64,000 nt of DNA from Bacteroidota bacterium (lineage in GTDB: Bacteria; Bacteroidota; Bacteroidia; Chitinophagales; Chitinophagaceae). Where the stretch lies: positions 1 through 64,000 of the forward strand of contig JAFEAJ010000014.1 of assembly GCA_018266455.1 (NCBI GenBank). The letters run 5' to 3'. Under the pieces are notes generated by a model. It did not search any database and was not told where the DNA came from. It was given only the letters and a program-made list of their open reading frames with translations. This document shows positions 54,399 through 63,106 of this stretch, in pieces. The first letter of the stretch is position 1; every line of letters starts with the position of its first letter. Both the position numbers and the translations under genes were made by a program.

Positions 54399-54809
54399 AT
54401 GATGGCACAACAAAAAGCATATATACTGTCCGGCTTATTGATTTTTATCCTGGCTGGTACTGCTGCAACCCGGCCTCAGGATGGTGATGACCATTATACA
54501 AACCTTAAAGTGCTGCCTAAAAAAATAAGTGAAGGCGATATGGAAAGGGCGATGTACGTATTTGAAAAACAATTAGGCGTTACCTGTGTGTATTGCCATG
54601 TGCCAACAAAAAATGAAGTGCCAAAAAGAATGGATTTTGCCAGCGATGAAAAGCCCGAAAAAAAAATCGCCAGGGAAATGCTCAGGATGAGCATTAAGAT
54701 GAACAAAAAGTATTTCGGGATGAGCACCATTGCCGAAATACTTAACAAGCCAAAAGTATGGTGCAGAACATGCCATTACGGCTTTCCGAGGCCACCGGGT
54801 TTAAAATAA
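54399..54809 (+). CDS. Small dihaem c-type cytochrome, copy 2
   Basis: 136 residues. Signal peptide (AYILSGLLIFILAGTAAT); haem motifs TCVYCHVP and WCRTCHYG. The middle (MDFASDEKPEKKIAREMLRM) and the helix NKKYFG are nearly identical to copy 3 at 58680. The upstream part of the open frame overlaps copy 1 and is not used. It converges with the first propeller gene, sharing a bidirectional terminator. Likely a periplasmic electron carrier; the redox partner is unknown. Confidence 0.88.
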   Translation: MMAQQKAYILSGLLIFILAGTAATRPQDGDDHYTNLKVLPKKISEGDMERAMYVFEKQLGVTCVYCHVPTKNEVPKRMDFASDEKPEKKIAREMLRMSIKMNKKYFGMSTIAEILNKPKVWCRTCHYGFPRPPGLK

Positions 54810-54813
54810 CATG

Positions 54814-54851
54814 AACAAAAAAGCCTGCTACAATTAGCCGGCCTTTTTGTT
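54814..54851. terminator. Bidirectional terminator between cytochrome copy 2 and propeller 1
   Basis: aacaaaaaagcc (54814-54825) pairs with ggcctttttgtt (54840-54851) with one imperfect pair; an inner gct/agc pair extends the hairpin. T runs flank it on both strands, and it lies between two convergent stop codons. Confidence 0.75.
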
Positions 54852-54864
54852 TTCTTTTCCTTGC

Positions 54865-57800
54865 TTATTGTTTAATTAATTTTTCCTCGTAAACTTTTGT
54901 AGCTGTTTTTATTTTTACAATATACACTCCTGAAGAGATCGCATTAATGGCTACCGTTATCCCTGACATGTTATTTTCATTCTCTTTCTGAATGATTATT
55001 TTCCCCGAAGCATCCAGCACGGTAATTTCTTTCACGGGTTCCAGGCCTGGGTACACTATGAAATAATTATTTGCCGGGTTTGGAGCAATCTGTGGCAAAG
55101 GCAGTTGAGCAAAGTTCACGACTAATACAGTTGAATAAAAAATGTTGCCGTCAAGGTCATATTCTTTCACCCTGTAAAAATTAACCCCTCTAAAAGCATT
55201 TTCATCATTAAAAGAATAATACTGGTTGATGCTGCTGTTGCCAGCCGCCTTTAGCTCTGCAATTTTGGAGAAAGATTTCCCGTCTGCGCTTCTTTCAATA
55301 GCAAAATAATCTGTATTGGTCTCGCTTGCGGTAATCCATTTTAGCTGCACATATTCGTTATTGATATTTTCTCCGGTAAAGCTCAACATCCGGATCGGTA
55401 AAGGGGAATTCACATCTGAAAAACTGCCAAAGGTTGCTGTTGATAATTTTGAATTATCGCTGCTTGTAACGGCCATGCCTATATGTGCAAGGCCTGCCCC
55501 GAAATTAAGCGCAGTTGTTGTCCCTATTTGTGTCCAGGATCCATCATTACCGGTTGGTGATGCATAAGCGCTATACTGAGTGCCTGTTTTGATCAGCCTA
55601 AGCCAATATGGTGCAGTAATATTAGGGCCATTAATTATAGTTGTTGGGCCGACAGGGTTATTGCGGTATTGAAAAATAATACCATTTCCATTAGTAATAG
55701 CGAGATATGTGAACCTTGATGTGTTGCTGACGCTATCTCTGATCATAATGCCCGCTTTGGCCGAAGCGCTGGCTAAATCCAGGCTGAGCACTTCCACAGT
55801 GATTACATCATTGCCATTTAAGTCAGTAAATGCAAATTGAAAGCCGTCAGCATTATTGCTGATGCCCGGGCCTGAGCCTTTTATGGTATAGATCCCGGCG
55901 CTCAGGCACGATGATCCAGCAGAACCAATATCACCAATGTCTGCTGCAAAATACCGGGTGGGCAGGGCACCACAGGTAGCTGTGCAGTTGCCTGTGGCAA
56001 ATGCTCCTGAGCTAACGGCGCTTTGACCGGAGGGGCATACTGCCTGCACCTGGAAATTATAATTAGTGCCGCAGGTAAGCGCCGAAACATTTATTGAAGT
56101 GGTGGAAACGGTTCTGGTTACCCAACTGCTTACAATAGGTGTTTTATACTGCACAATATAACTTGTTGCACCTGCAACCGCCTGCCAGCCTAATGTTGCA
56201 GTATTTTCGGTGATGTTAGATGCAGTTAGTCCTGTTGGGGCTGTGCAGGTGTTGAAAATCTGCCCGAATACCTGGAATTCATTGATAGTATATCCTTGAG
56301 TTGAGTTTTCTTTTAGCATGTGAACCCGCACATACCTGCCGGTTATATTACTGTCAACCTCTATAGTCAGCGCTGTATTCGCCCTATATTGACGCACTGT
56401 GGCCCAATTCGTTCCATCATCTGAAACATCTAAATCAAAATCCTGAGCATAGAGTGGCGTGCCACTTAAAGCTCCCCCCCAATAAAGAAGCATTTTACAA
56501 ATACTGTACTTTTGTTGCAGGTCAATAGAATAATATTGATTGCCAGTATAATATGTTGACCAGTTCGAAGTGAGGCTCCCGTCATCTCCTAAATAAGCAT
56601 ATTGACCTAAAGTAGACGCAGTTGCAGGTTTGTTCAGGCTTACATTAGTTACACAACGAGGGTTTCCTGTTAACAGCCCATAAACATTTAGCTGGTTCGA
56701 AAAAGTGGGCACGTAAACCTTGCCGTTTGCAATGGTGGGCCAGTTCATTTTTGCAAAATTGCCGGCATTATCATCTGCATTTATGGTTGTGTTCCATAGT
56801 TCCGTGGTCACATCATCTGCCCTGACTGCTCTCAAAATTCCCTGGCATAAAGTGCCATTTGCATTACAGCCATTCACGGCCTGTGTTATCCAAAGTATGC
56901 CTGTTGAATTGTCCGTGCCATTGGAAGTAACAGACAAAAAGCCTCCTGCTGCCCCTGTAGGCCCGCTAATACCCCCATTAATCGCAGTTCCCAAAGAATT
57001 AGCGCCAACCTTAAACGCTTTTAGCAAAGTGTTTTCTGATAATTGATACACATACTGATTATTGTTCCCCCCATAATAGGCAAAGCTGGAATGCATTTGT
57101 GCATTAGACCCTACATTTAGAGTCTGAAGAACATTATTAGAAGCCCCATTATAACCACCAAGGTTGTTTTTATCCATTACATATAAAAAGCCGTCCTTGC
57201 ACCCAGTCATAATCATGTTTGTATTTGGGATCAGCATTGTTTGTATAGGAAAATCAAGATCGCCCCCATTCAGGTAAGCATAATTGTAAGGGGTAAAATA
57301 GCCAGTGATGTTTACACCGGTTGCCGTGTTATCAGGCTGATTAGGGGTTATCTTTACCACGCTTTCCCCACGATTTTCCAATACGCTGGGCAAGTCGTTA
57401 AATTTAATATTATCATCATAAGCATTCCCTGTAGTAAAATACAAGCTGCCTGACGCATCAATTGCCGGCGCCGAGCCGCTCATCCAAATGCCCCCTCTTC
57501 CATCATTAGGGGTGGTGATATAAACAATTTTCTGTTGAAGCGTTGAGGCATCATAACCCAACACCCATCCATGACATGGGTTCCAGTCGCAATGTGCCGC
57601 GTAAGCTATATACACTATCCCCCTGGAAAGCGCAAGGCCTGCCCTGTTAAACTGCCTGCGGGGGTCAAATGTGATAATGCCGCCTACATTGCCATCGCCG
57701 GTTCCTGGGGCAGAGGCGGTAATTTCAATCGGGCTTCCTGCTTTTTCGTTGCCCGTGCTGATATCAATGGCATGCAGGTACTGATGAAAGCCTGCTGATG

Positions 57801-58338
57801 GATACTGATATTCGTTTGAATGAGGGCCATTATCAATCCCTGTTGCGTTGCACACTTTAGTTACAAAATACATGGTGTTTGAAGCCTTGTCAATAACCGG
57901 CGTGCCAACAATGCCAAACCCGCTGTGAAAGTCCCAGTACACCCCTTTGCAAAGACTGGGGTGAATGTCCCCTGCGTTTGGCACCCTGGAACCTGAAGGC
58001 GTGAAATTCTTTACCCAATAAACAGGCACTGTGCCATCATCCGCATCAAATGCATAAATTGTATTGTTGACCGTACACACAATGACTATATTCTTAGTGC
58101 CAACTGAAGGGATGTTTATCCCGCTCGCAATTAAAGGCTGTGCAAATACCTGGTCATCAACTGTTCTTGTATATAACAGGCCGAAAGAATTAGAATTGAC
58201 GTTCCCTGTATTGAGAATGGTTTCCTGGTTGTTCCAACCCGTCCGCGCCAAATCATTATGCTGGGTGAGCACATCCACCTGAGAATAAACGGTAGCGGAA
58301 AACAAAAGAGCAAGATACCAAAGAGTAATTTTTTTCAT
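54865..58338 (-). CDS. Large T9SS-secreted PQQ-like beta-propeller protein with discoidin and FN3 domains (propeller 1)
   Basis: 1157 residues. Signal peptide (WYLALLFSATVYS). Residues 20-560 form a PQQ-repeat beta-propeller starting VDVLTQHNDLARTGWNNQET. Then an F5/8 (discoidin) domain at about 562-692, a fibronectin type III domain at 697-782, a beta-sandwich region at about 790-1015 and a T9SS type A sorting domain at the end (PQIAPNPANNYFIVYPG; GVYIVKIKTATKVYEEKLIKQ). It should be exported by T9SS to the surface or medium. Cysteines 250 and 255 with His256 form CX4CH. It lacks an adjacent cysteine pair, unlike classical PQQ dehydrogenases. Paralogue of propeller 2. Confidence 0.88.
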   Translation of the reverse strand: MKKITLWYLALLFSATVYSQVDVLTQHNDLARTGWNNQETILNTGNVNSNSFGLLYTRTVDDQVFAQPLIASGINIPSVGTKNIVIVCTVNNTIYAFDADDGTVPVYWVKNFTPSGSRVPNAGDIHPSLCKGVYWDFHSGFGIVGTPVIDKASNTMYFVTKVCNATGIDNGPHSNEYQYPSAGFHQYLHAIDISTGNEKAGSPIEITASAPGTGDGNVGGIITFDPRRQFNRAGLALSRGIVYIAYAAHCDWNPCHGWVLGYDASTLQQKIVYITTPNDGRGGIWMSGSAPAIDASGSLYFTTGNAYDDNIKFNDLPSVLENRGESVVKITPNQPDNTATGVNITGYFTPYNYAYLNGGDLDFPIQTMLIPNTNMIMTGCKDGFLYVMDKNNLGGYNGASNNVLQTLNVGSNAQMHSSFAYYGGNNNQYVYQLSENTLLKAFKVGANSLGTAINGGISGPTGAAGGFLSVTSNGTDNSTGILWITQAVNGCNANGTLCQGILRAVRADDVTTELWNTTINADDNAGNFAKMNWPTIANGKVYVPTFSNQLNVYGLLTGNPRCVTNVSLNKPATASTLGQYAYLGDDGSLTSNWSTYYTGNQYYSIDLQQKYSICKMLLYWGGALSGTPLYAQDFDLDVSDDGTNWATVRQYRANTALTIEVDSNITGRYVRVHMLKENSTQGYTINEFQVFGQIFNTCTAPTGLTASNITENTATLGWQAVAGATSYIVQYKTPIVSSWVTRTVSTTSINVSALTCGTNYNFQVQAVCPSGQSAVSSGAFATGNCTATCGALPTRYFAADIGDIGSAGSSCLSAGIYTIKGSGPGISNNADGFQFAFTDLNGNDVITVEVLSLDLASASAKAGIMIRDSVSNTSRFTYLAITNGNGIIFQYRNNPVGPTTIINGPNITAPYWLRLIKTGTQYSAYASPTGNDGSWTQIGTTTALNFGAGLAHIGMAVTSSDNSKLSTATFGSFSDVNSPLPIRMLSFTGENINNEYVQLKWITASETNTDYFAIERSADGKSFSKIAELKAAGNSSINQYYSFNDENAFRGVNFYRVKEYDLDGNIFYSTVLVVNFAQLPLPQIAPNPANNYFIVYPGLEPVKEITVLDASGKIIIQKENENNMSGITVAINAISSGVYIVKIKTATKVYEEKLIKQ

Positions 58339-58514
58339 AATAAATTTATAATGACTTTATTGATCGCATTGGGCAGCAATAGGATGCGCTAAGGCCATTT
58401 CAATAACCTGCCAATTAGCATAAAAGACGATGTAAAATGGAGTTCTTAATAGGAATGAAAAGAAAACGAAAGGGTTGACAAAATACAGTTTTTTTCGGGA
58501 GATACAAACTAAGC

Positions 58515-58527
58515 TTGCAAAAATATT
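58515..58527 (-). promoter_or_regulatory. Shared motif with a -7 box upstream of propeller 1
   Basis: ttgcaaaaatatt is identical to 61483-61495 upstream of propeller 2. On the minus strand it contains TATTTTTG, which fits TAnnTTTG. The predicted leader is about 170 bases. Confidence 0.45.
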
Positions 58528-58537
58528 ATAATATTTT
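58520..58537. repeat. Perfect 18-base AT palindrome
   Basis: aaaatattataatatttt reads the same on both strands. It overlaps the candidate -7 box of propeller 1 and sits between divergent genes, so it could be an operator; a chance AT-rich palindrome is also possible. Confidence 0.5.
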
Positions 58538-58679
58538 CAAGGCCTCTATCAGTAAATTTTAAACAGCTCACCAAAAAAAGAAATGCCTGTTGTATGTTTT
58601 ATGATTTATCTTGTAGGATGGCTCGATCGTGACCTGGTTCGCGAAAAAAATTCTTGTTCGATTCCGATCACTGCTTGTC

Positions 58680-59087
58680 ATGAAAATCCCTCAACGAACA
58701 TCCATAATATCCGGTCTGTTTGTTTTTGTATGGGTCGGCCTTTCTGCTGTCAATATCCAGGAGGGCGGTCATTTTACCAACCTGAAAGTGTTGCCAAAAA
58801 ATATGACTGAGGAAGAAATGGATTTTGTGATGACTGCTATAAAAAAACAGCTTGGGGTAAATTGCTATTATTGTCATAAAACTGAAGGAACTGGCTCATC
58901 AGAAAGGTTTGATTTTGCAAGCGATGAAAAACCTGAAAAGAAAATTGCCCGCCAAATGCTGAAGATGACGATCAAATTAAATAAAAAATACTTTGGTATT
59001 AAATCCACTATAGCGGCTCTGTATAAACCAATGGTTTCATGCAAGACCTGCCATTTCGGGCAGCCTGTTCCTTCGCTGATAAAATAG
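58680..59087 (+). CDS. Small dihaem c-type cytochrome, copy 3
   Basis: 135 residues from the ATG at 58680 (an upstream GTG at 58629 is in frame). Signal peptide (TSIISGLFVFVWVGLSAV); haem motifs NCYYCHKT and SCKTCHFG. FDFASDEKPEKKIARQMLKM and LNKKYFGIKSTIAALYKP align closely with copy 2. It converges with propeller 2, 51 bp apart, repeating the copy 2 and propeller 1 arrangement. Confidence 0.88.
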   Translation: MKIPQRTSIISGLFVFVWVGLSAVNIQEGGHFTNLKVLPKNMTEEEMDFVMTAIKKQLGVNCYYCHKTEGTGSSERFDFASDEKPEKKIARQMLKMTIKLNKKYFGIKSTIAALYKPMVSCKTCHFGQPVPSLIK

Positions 59088-59138
59088 GTTTCGCATTCTA
59101 TAATACCGGCTTTGATTAAGACAAACTAAGTTTCAACT

Positions 59139-61415
59139 TCAATTCTTTAATAGCTTTTGGTGCAAAACCTGGTTGCTGGTCTTAATTTCTACAATGTAGA
59201 TACCATCAGGAAGCTTATCTATCGGGATATTTATGTTAGCTGTTGAATTATTGTTCTCTATTCTCACAATTATTTTCCCGGAAGCATCGATTAGCGAAAT
59301 CTCTTTAAGAGGTTCTGTCCCGGCAATTACTATAAAATATGATTTTGCGGGATTGGGTATTATTTTGGGTAAAATAAATCCTTCAAAATCGGCGGTTACA
59401 ATGTTTGAATAATTTACTGTCCCGTTCAAATCAACTTCCTTCAAACGATAATAATTGATCCCCGGAGCAGGTTTATCGTCCAAAGCAGAATAATCCTGGG
59501 TAACATTGCTGTTCCCGTGGCCCCCAACCTTTGCAACATCGGTAAAGTCTTGGCCATTACTGCTTCTTTGCACTTCAAAATAATCGAAAGCCATTTCTCC
59601 AGAAGTGGCCCATTTGAGATCAGCATATTGATTGTTTACATTTTCGGCGGAAAAATCAATCAAGGTCAATGGTAAAGGATGGGTAATGCCGTATACTACC
59701 AATTGCGATATCGTGGATGCCGGATAACTGGTCGGAATAGTAGTTACATATACTTTGCCGTTAGCTATTGTGGGGCAATTCATTTTAACCAAATTATTAA
59801 GATTGTCAGTAGCATTCATATCGGAATTCCACAATTCTGTATTTATATCGCTGGCCTTCATGGCCCTCAAAATGCCATGGCAGGGGCTGAATGGGCAGCC
59901 GTTTTGTGATTGTAAAACCCATAATACCCCTGTAGATTCATTTGATCCGTTAGAAGATACCGATAAGAATCCTCCCATATCTCCATTTGGCCAGGCAGAG
60001 GCATTGCCATTGCTAACCGGTGCACCCAGTGAATTTGAATTTACCGGTATAGCCTGTAAAACTGTTTTTTCGCCTAACTGATACAGGTACTTTGTAGTTG
60101 CCCCGCCAAAATACGCAAGGCTCGCATGAAGCTCTCCTGCCCCTGAGGCGGGGTTGAGATAAATAGTTTGCAGCACACTATTGTTACTTGGGTTATAGCC
60201 TCCAAGACTGGATTGAGCCATTAAGTATAAGCTGTCATCTTTACATGCAGTTGCAACCATGCTGGTGCCAGGCAAAAGCAATGTCTGGATGGAAAAATCC
60301 CAGTCGCCCTGATTGTAGAGCGAATAGTTGAAGGGAGTAAAATAACTGTTAACTGACAATGATGTTGCCGTAGTGTCAAGTTTATTAGGAGTCAGCTCAA
60401 TAACTCCATCACCTCGGTTTTCTAGTACACTGGGCAAATCTGAGTATACGTTAACTCCTGGATTTGTAGTTTGTCCTTCATTGGCATTGCCGGTAGTAAC
60501 GTAAATATTGCCGTTGGCATCAACCGCAGGGGCGGCCCCGCTCATCCAAATGCCTCCTCTTCCGTCATTTGGTGTGGTTGCATAAACAATTTTCGGGGCA
60601 AGCGTAGCCGCATTATAACCAAGCAACCATCCATGACAGGGATCCCAATCACAGTGAGCAGCAAAAGGGATATACACAATCCCATGCGAAAGCGCTAATC
60701 CCCCGCGATTAAACTGCCTTCTGGGGTCAAAATAGATATAGGTGCCATCGGTGCCATCTCCGGTTCCGGGATAAGCAGCCGTAATTTCTACGGGGCTATT
60801 GGTCGTGTCTGATCCGGTACTTAGGCTTATGGCATGGAGGTACTGATGAAACCCGGTGGAAGAATAATTGTATTCATCATCCGGGGTTAGCCCGGTTTTG
60901 TAAATATGGTTATCTACCGTTTCGGACTTGTTCACCACTTTGGTCACAAAATACATGGTGTTGGCAGCTTTATTAATAACAGGCGTCCCTACAATGCCAA
61001 TATTGTTGGCAATATCATAATAAGAACCTCCGCACAGGGCTGGGTGCATTTCACCCGCAATCGGGACCCTGTAATTAGCTGGAGTAAAATTTTTAGCCCA
61101 ATAAAGCGTGCCGTTATCAGCATCAATTGCATACACTGTATTATTGAGCGTACAGGCATACACTACATTTTTTGTTCCTGCTGAAGTTATGTTAACACCA
61201 GTAACAACCAAAGGTTGGGCATACGCTTCCTCATCTATATCAACCGAGAATAATTTCCCAAATGATGAGCTCTTCACGTTGGTGGTATTTAATACGGTTT
61301 CCTGGTTGTTCCAACCAGTACGGGCAAGGTCATTATGCTGGGTGAGCACATCGGTTTGAGAAAAAGTTTGAAAAGAAGAAAACAAAACGGTAGCACAAAT
61401 AGCAATTTTCATCAT
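59139..61415 (-). CDS. T9SS-secreted PQQ-like beta-propeller protein (propeller 2)
   Basis: 758 residues. Signal peptide, a PQQ-like propeller at about 20-600 (TDVLTQHNDLARTGWNNQET; PNDGRGGIWMSGAAPAVDA), a linker, and a T9SS type A sorting domain (LPKIIPNPAKSYFIVIAG; GIYIVEIKTSNQVLHQKLLKN). It lacks the discoidin and FN3 domains of propeller 1. Two CX4CH segments are present: HCDWDPCHGW (Cys255, Cys260, His261) and GCPFSPCHGIL (Cys507, Cys512, His513). The first is conserved in propeller 1, the second is not, so disulfides are likelier than haem. The ligand and reaction are unknown. Confidence 0.88.
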   Translation of the reverse strand: MMKIAICATVLFSSFQTFSQTDVLTQHNDLARTGWNNQETVLNTTNVKSSSFGKLFSVDIDEEAYAQPLVVTGVNITSAGTKNVVYACTLNNTVYAIDADNGTLYWAKNFTPANYRVPIAGEMHPALCGGSYYDIANNIGIVGTPVINKAANTMYFVTKVVNKSETVDNHIYKTGLTPDDEYNYSSTGFHQYLHAISLSTGSDTTNSPVEITAAYPGTGDGTDGTYIYFDPRRQFNRGGLALSHGIVYIPFAAHCDWDPCHGWLLGYNAATLAPKIVYATTPNDGRGGIWMSGAAPAVDANGNIYVTTGNANEGQTTNPGVNVYSDLPSVLENRGDGVIELTPNKLDTTATSLSVNSYFTPFNYSLYNQGDWDFSIQTLLLPGTSMVATACKDDSLYLMAQSSLGGYNPSNNSVLQTIYLNPASGAGELHASLAYFGGATTKYLYQLGEKTVLQAIPVNSNSLGAPVSNGNASAWPNGDMGGFLSVSSNGSNESTGVLWVLQSQNGCPFSPCHGILRAMKASDINTELWNSDMNATDNLNNLVKMNCPTIANGKVYVTTIPTSYPASTISQLVVYGITHPLPLTLIDFSAENVNNQYADLKWATSGEMAFDYFEVQRSSNGQDFTDVAKVGGHGNSNVTQDYSALDDKPAPGINYYRLKEVDLNGTVNYSNIVTADFEGFILPKIIPNPAKSYFIVIAGTEPLKEISLIDASGKIIVRIENNNSTANINIPIDKLPDGIYIVEIKTSNQVLHQKLLKN

Positions 61416-61482
61416 AACATAATGTTTTAATTCTTTTTGCCAATAAATTCAATTGCTGGCAAAGCTGTTGCTATAGGTCCTT

Positions 61483-61495
61483 TTGCAAAAATATT
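61483..61495 (-). promoter_or_regulatory. Shared motif with a -7 box upstream of propeller 2
   Basis: ttgcaaaaatatt, identical to 58515-58527 before propeller 1. The minus-strand -7 box TATTTTTG lies about 70 bases upstream of the ATG at 61415. Confidence 0.45.
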
Positions 61496-61646
61496 TTAGG
61501 AGCGAAGTTCTTTATAGGAGGGGAATTAGCTTGATCCTTGTTATAAAAACAAGGTACATCAAATTTTCGCCAATCCAAAATTGTGGTTTTTCATATAGAA
61601 ACCGCCCAGTCTCTTTTCTTATTACTCTTTCAATGATCAAATAAAC

Positions 61647-61654
61647 TAATTTTG
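61647..61654 (+). promoter_or_regulatory. -7 box of the gnd-zwf operon
   Basis: TAATTTTG fits TAnnTTTG and ends 20 bases before the gnd ATG. A TTTC lies 15 bases upstream, too close to be an ideal -33 box. Confidence 0.4.
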
Positions 61655-61674
61655 ATTGCTCATAATTTAAATAA

Positions 61675-63093
61675 ATGGCAAACAACTTATTCGATTTCGG
61701 TATGGTAGGCCTTGGCGTGATGGGGCGCAACCTCCTTCTCAACATGGCCGATCATGGTTTTAAAGCAATTGGCTTTGATAAAGATGAAACGAAAGGAAAG
61801 CTCCTTGAATCGTCGGCAACGCCGGGCACAACAGTAAAAGGAGTAAGCACTTTAGCGGAAATGATCAGGGCGCTCCAGCCTCCCCGCAAACTGATGATGC
61901 TTGTTCCTGCCGGAAAACCGGTTGATGATGTAATCCGGGATTTGCTTCCCCTGTTGCAAAAAGGAGATATTATTATTGATGGCGGCAATTCGCATTATAC
62001 CGATACATTAAAGAGGATAGATTACCTGAAGGACACAGGCATTCATTTCATGGGCGTAGGGGTTTCTGGCGGAGAGCATGGCGCACGCACCGGCCCAAGC
62101 ATTATGCCTGGCGGGGATGCCGAAGCATATAAAAATGTTGCGCCTGTGCTGGAAGCTGTAGCCGCAAAAGCAAGCGGCAGCGCCTGTGTAGCTTATATGG
62201 GAAAAAACGCAGCCGGCCATTATGTGAAAATGGTCCATAATGGTATTGAATATGCGATCATGCAATTGATCAGCGAAGTGTATGACTTGTTGAAAAACGG
62301 CTTGGGTTTAAATAATGACGAATTGCACAAAGTTTTCAAAACATGGAATGAAGGAGAACAACAGTCCTTCTTAATTGAAATCACGAGAGATATTTTTCTT
62401 CAAAAAGATGATAAGACAAACAACAGGCTGGTTGACATGATACTTGACAAAGCCGGCGCAAAAGGTACCGGCAAATGGACATCACAGGATGCTATGGACC
62501 TTGGGATACCCATTGGCGTTATTGATACAGCAGTTTCGCTCCGCAGCCTTTCTGCTTGTAAGGATGAAAGAACGCAGGCCGCCGCTTTGTATAAAACTGT
62601 CGTGCATCCTATCGAAGTACCGAAAGAAATCTTCATTCAACAGGCAGGCGATGCCTTGTTTTTTGCAACGATTATCTGTTATGCCCAGGGCTTGTCCCTG
62701 CTTCATAAAGCATCTTCTGAATTGCAGATGGAAATATCCCTGCCCGAAGTAGTGCGCATCTGGCGCGGAGGCTGCATCATCCGTTCAGTGCTGCTGGAAA
62801 CTTTTTATAAAGCTTATACATTGAGCCCGGAGTTGCCGAATTTATTATTGAACGCAGAAGTTGCCCAATTGCTGCAAAAAAAACTACTGCACACAAGAAC
62901 GGTGATATTGCATGCTACCCAAGCAGGGTATCCAATTGCCGGATTGATGAGCGCTTTGAGCTACTTTGAAGGTTACCGGACCGGGAAGCTTCCTACTAAC
63001 CTCATCCAGGCACAGCGCGATTATTTTGGGGCGCATACCTATCAACGTATTGATATGCAAGGAACATTTCACACTGAATGGCAAGCTCATTAA
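61675..63093 (+). CDS. gnd: 6-phosphogluconate dehydrogenase, decarboxylating (NADP type)
   Basis: 472 residues, the long dimeric form. Converts 6-phosphogluconate to ribulose 5-phosphate, giving NADPH. Rossmann GMVGLGVMGRNLLLNMADHG, substrate-binding IIIDGGNSHYTDT, the signature GVGVSGGEHGARTGPSIMPGG, VKMVHNGIEYAIMQLI with catalytic Lys and Glu, TGKWTSQDAMDLGIP, and the C-terminal tail RDYFGAHTYQRIDMQGTFHTEW. zwf starts 13 bp downstream, so both oxidative pentose phosphate enzymes are co-transcribed. Confidence 0.97.
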   Translation: MANNLFDFGMVGLGVMGRNLLLNMADHGFKAIGFDKDETKGKLLESSATPGTTVKGVSTLAEMIRALQPPRKLMMLVPAGKPVDDVIRDLLPLLQKGDIIIDGGNSHYTDTLKRIDYLKDTGIHFMGVGVSGGEHGARTGPSIMPGGDAEAYKNVAPVLEAVAAKASGSACVAYMGKNAAGHYVKMVHNGIEYAIMQLISEVYDLLKNGLGLNNDELHKVFKTWNEGEQQSFLIEITRDIFLQKDDKTNNRLVDMILDKAGAKGTGKWTSQDAMDLGIPIGVIDTAVSLRSLSACKDERTQAAALYKTVVHPIEVPKEIFIQQAGDALFFATIICYAQGLSLLHKASSELQMEISLPEVVRIWRGGCIIRSVLLETFYKAYTLSPELPNLLLNAEVAQLLQKKLLHTRTVILHATQAGYPIAGLMSALSYFEGYRTGKLPTNLIQAQRDYFGAHTYQRIDMQGTFHTEWQAH

Positions 63094-63106
63094 AGAAAAA
63101 ATTTTT

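Larger units (their letters stand above)
58339..58679. other. Divergent intergenic region between propeller 1 and cytochrome copy 3
   Basis: 341 bases. It contains a 13-base motif shared with the other propeller gene (58515-58527) and an 18-base AT palindrome (58520-58537). I see no gene and no clear plus-strand promoter for the cytochrome. Confidence 0.5.
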
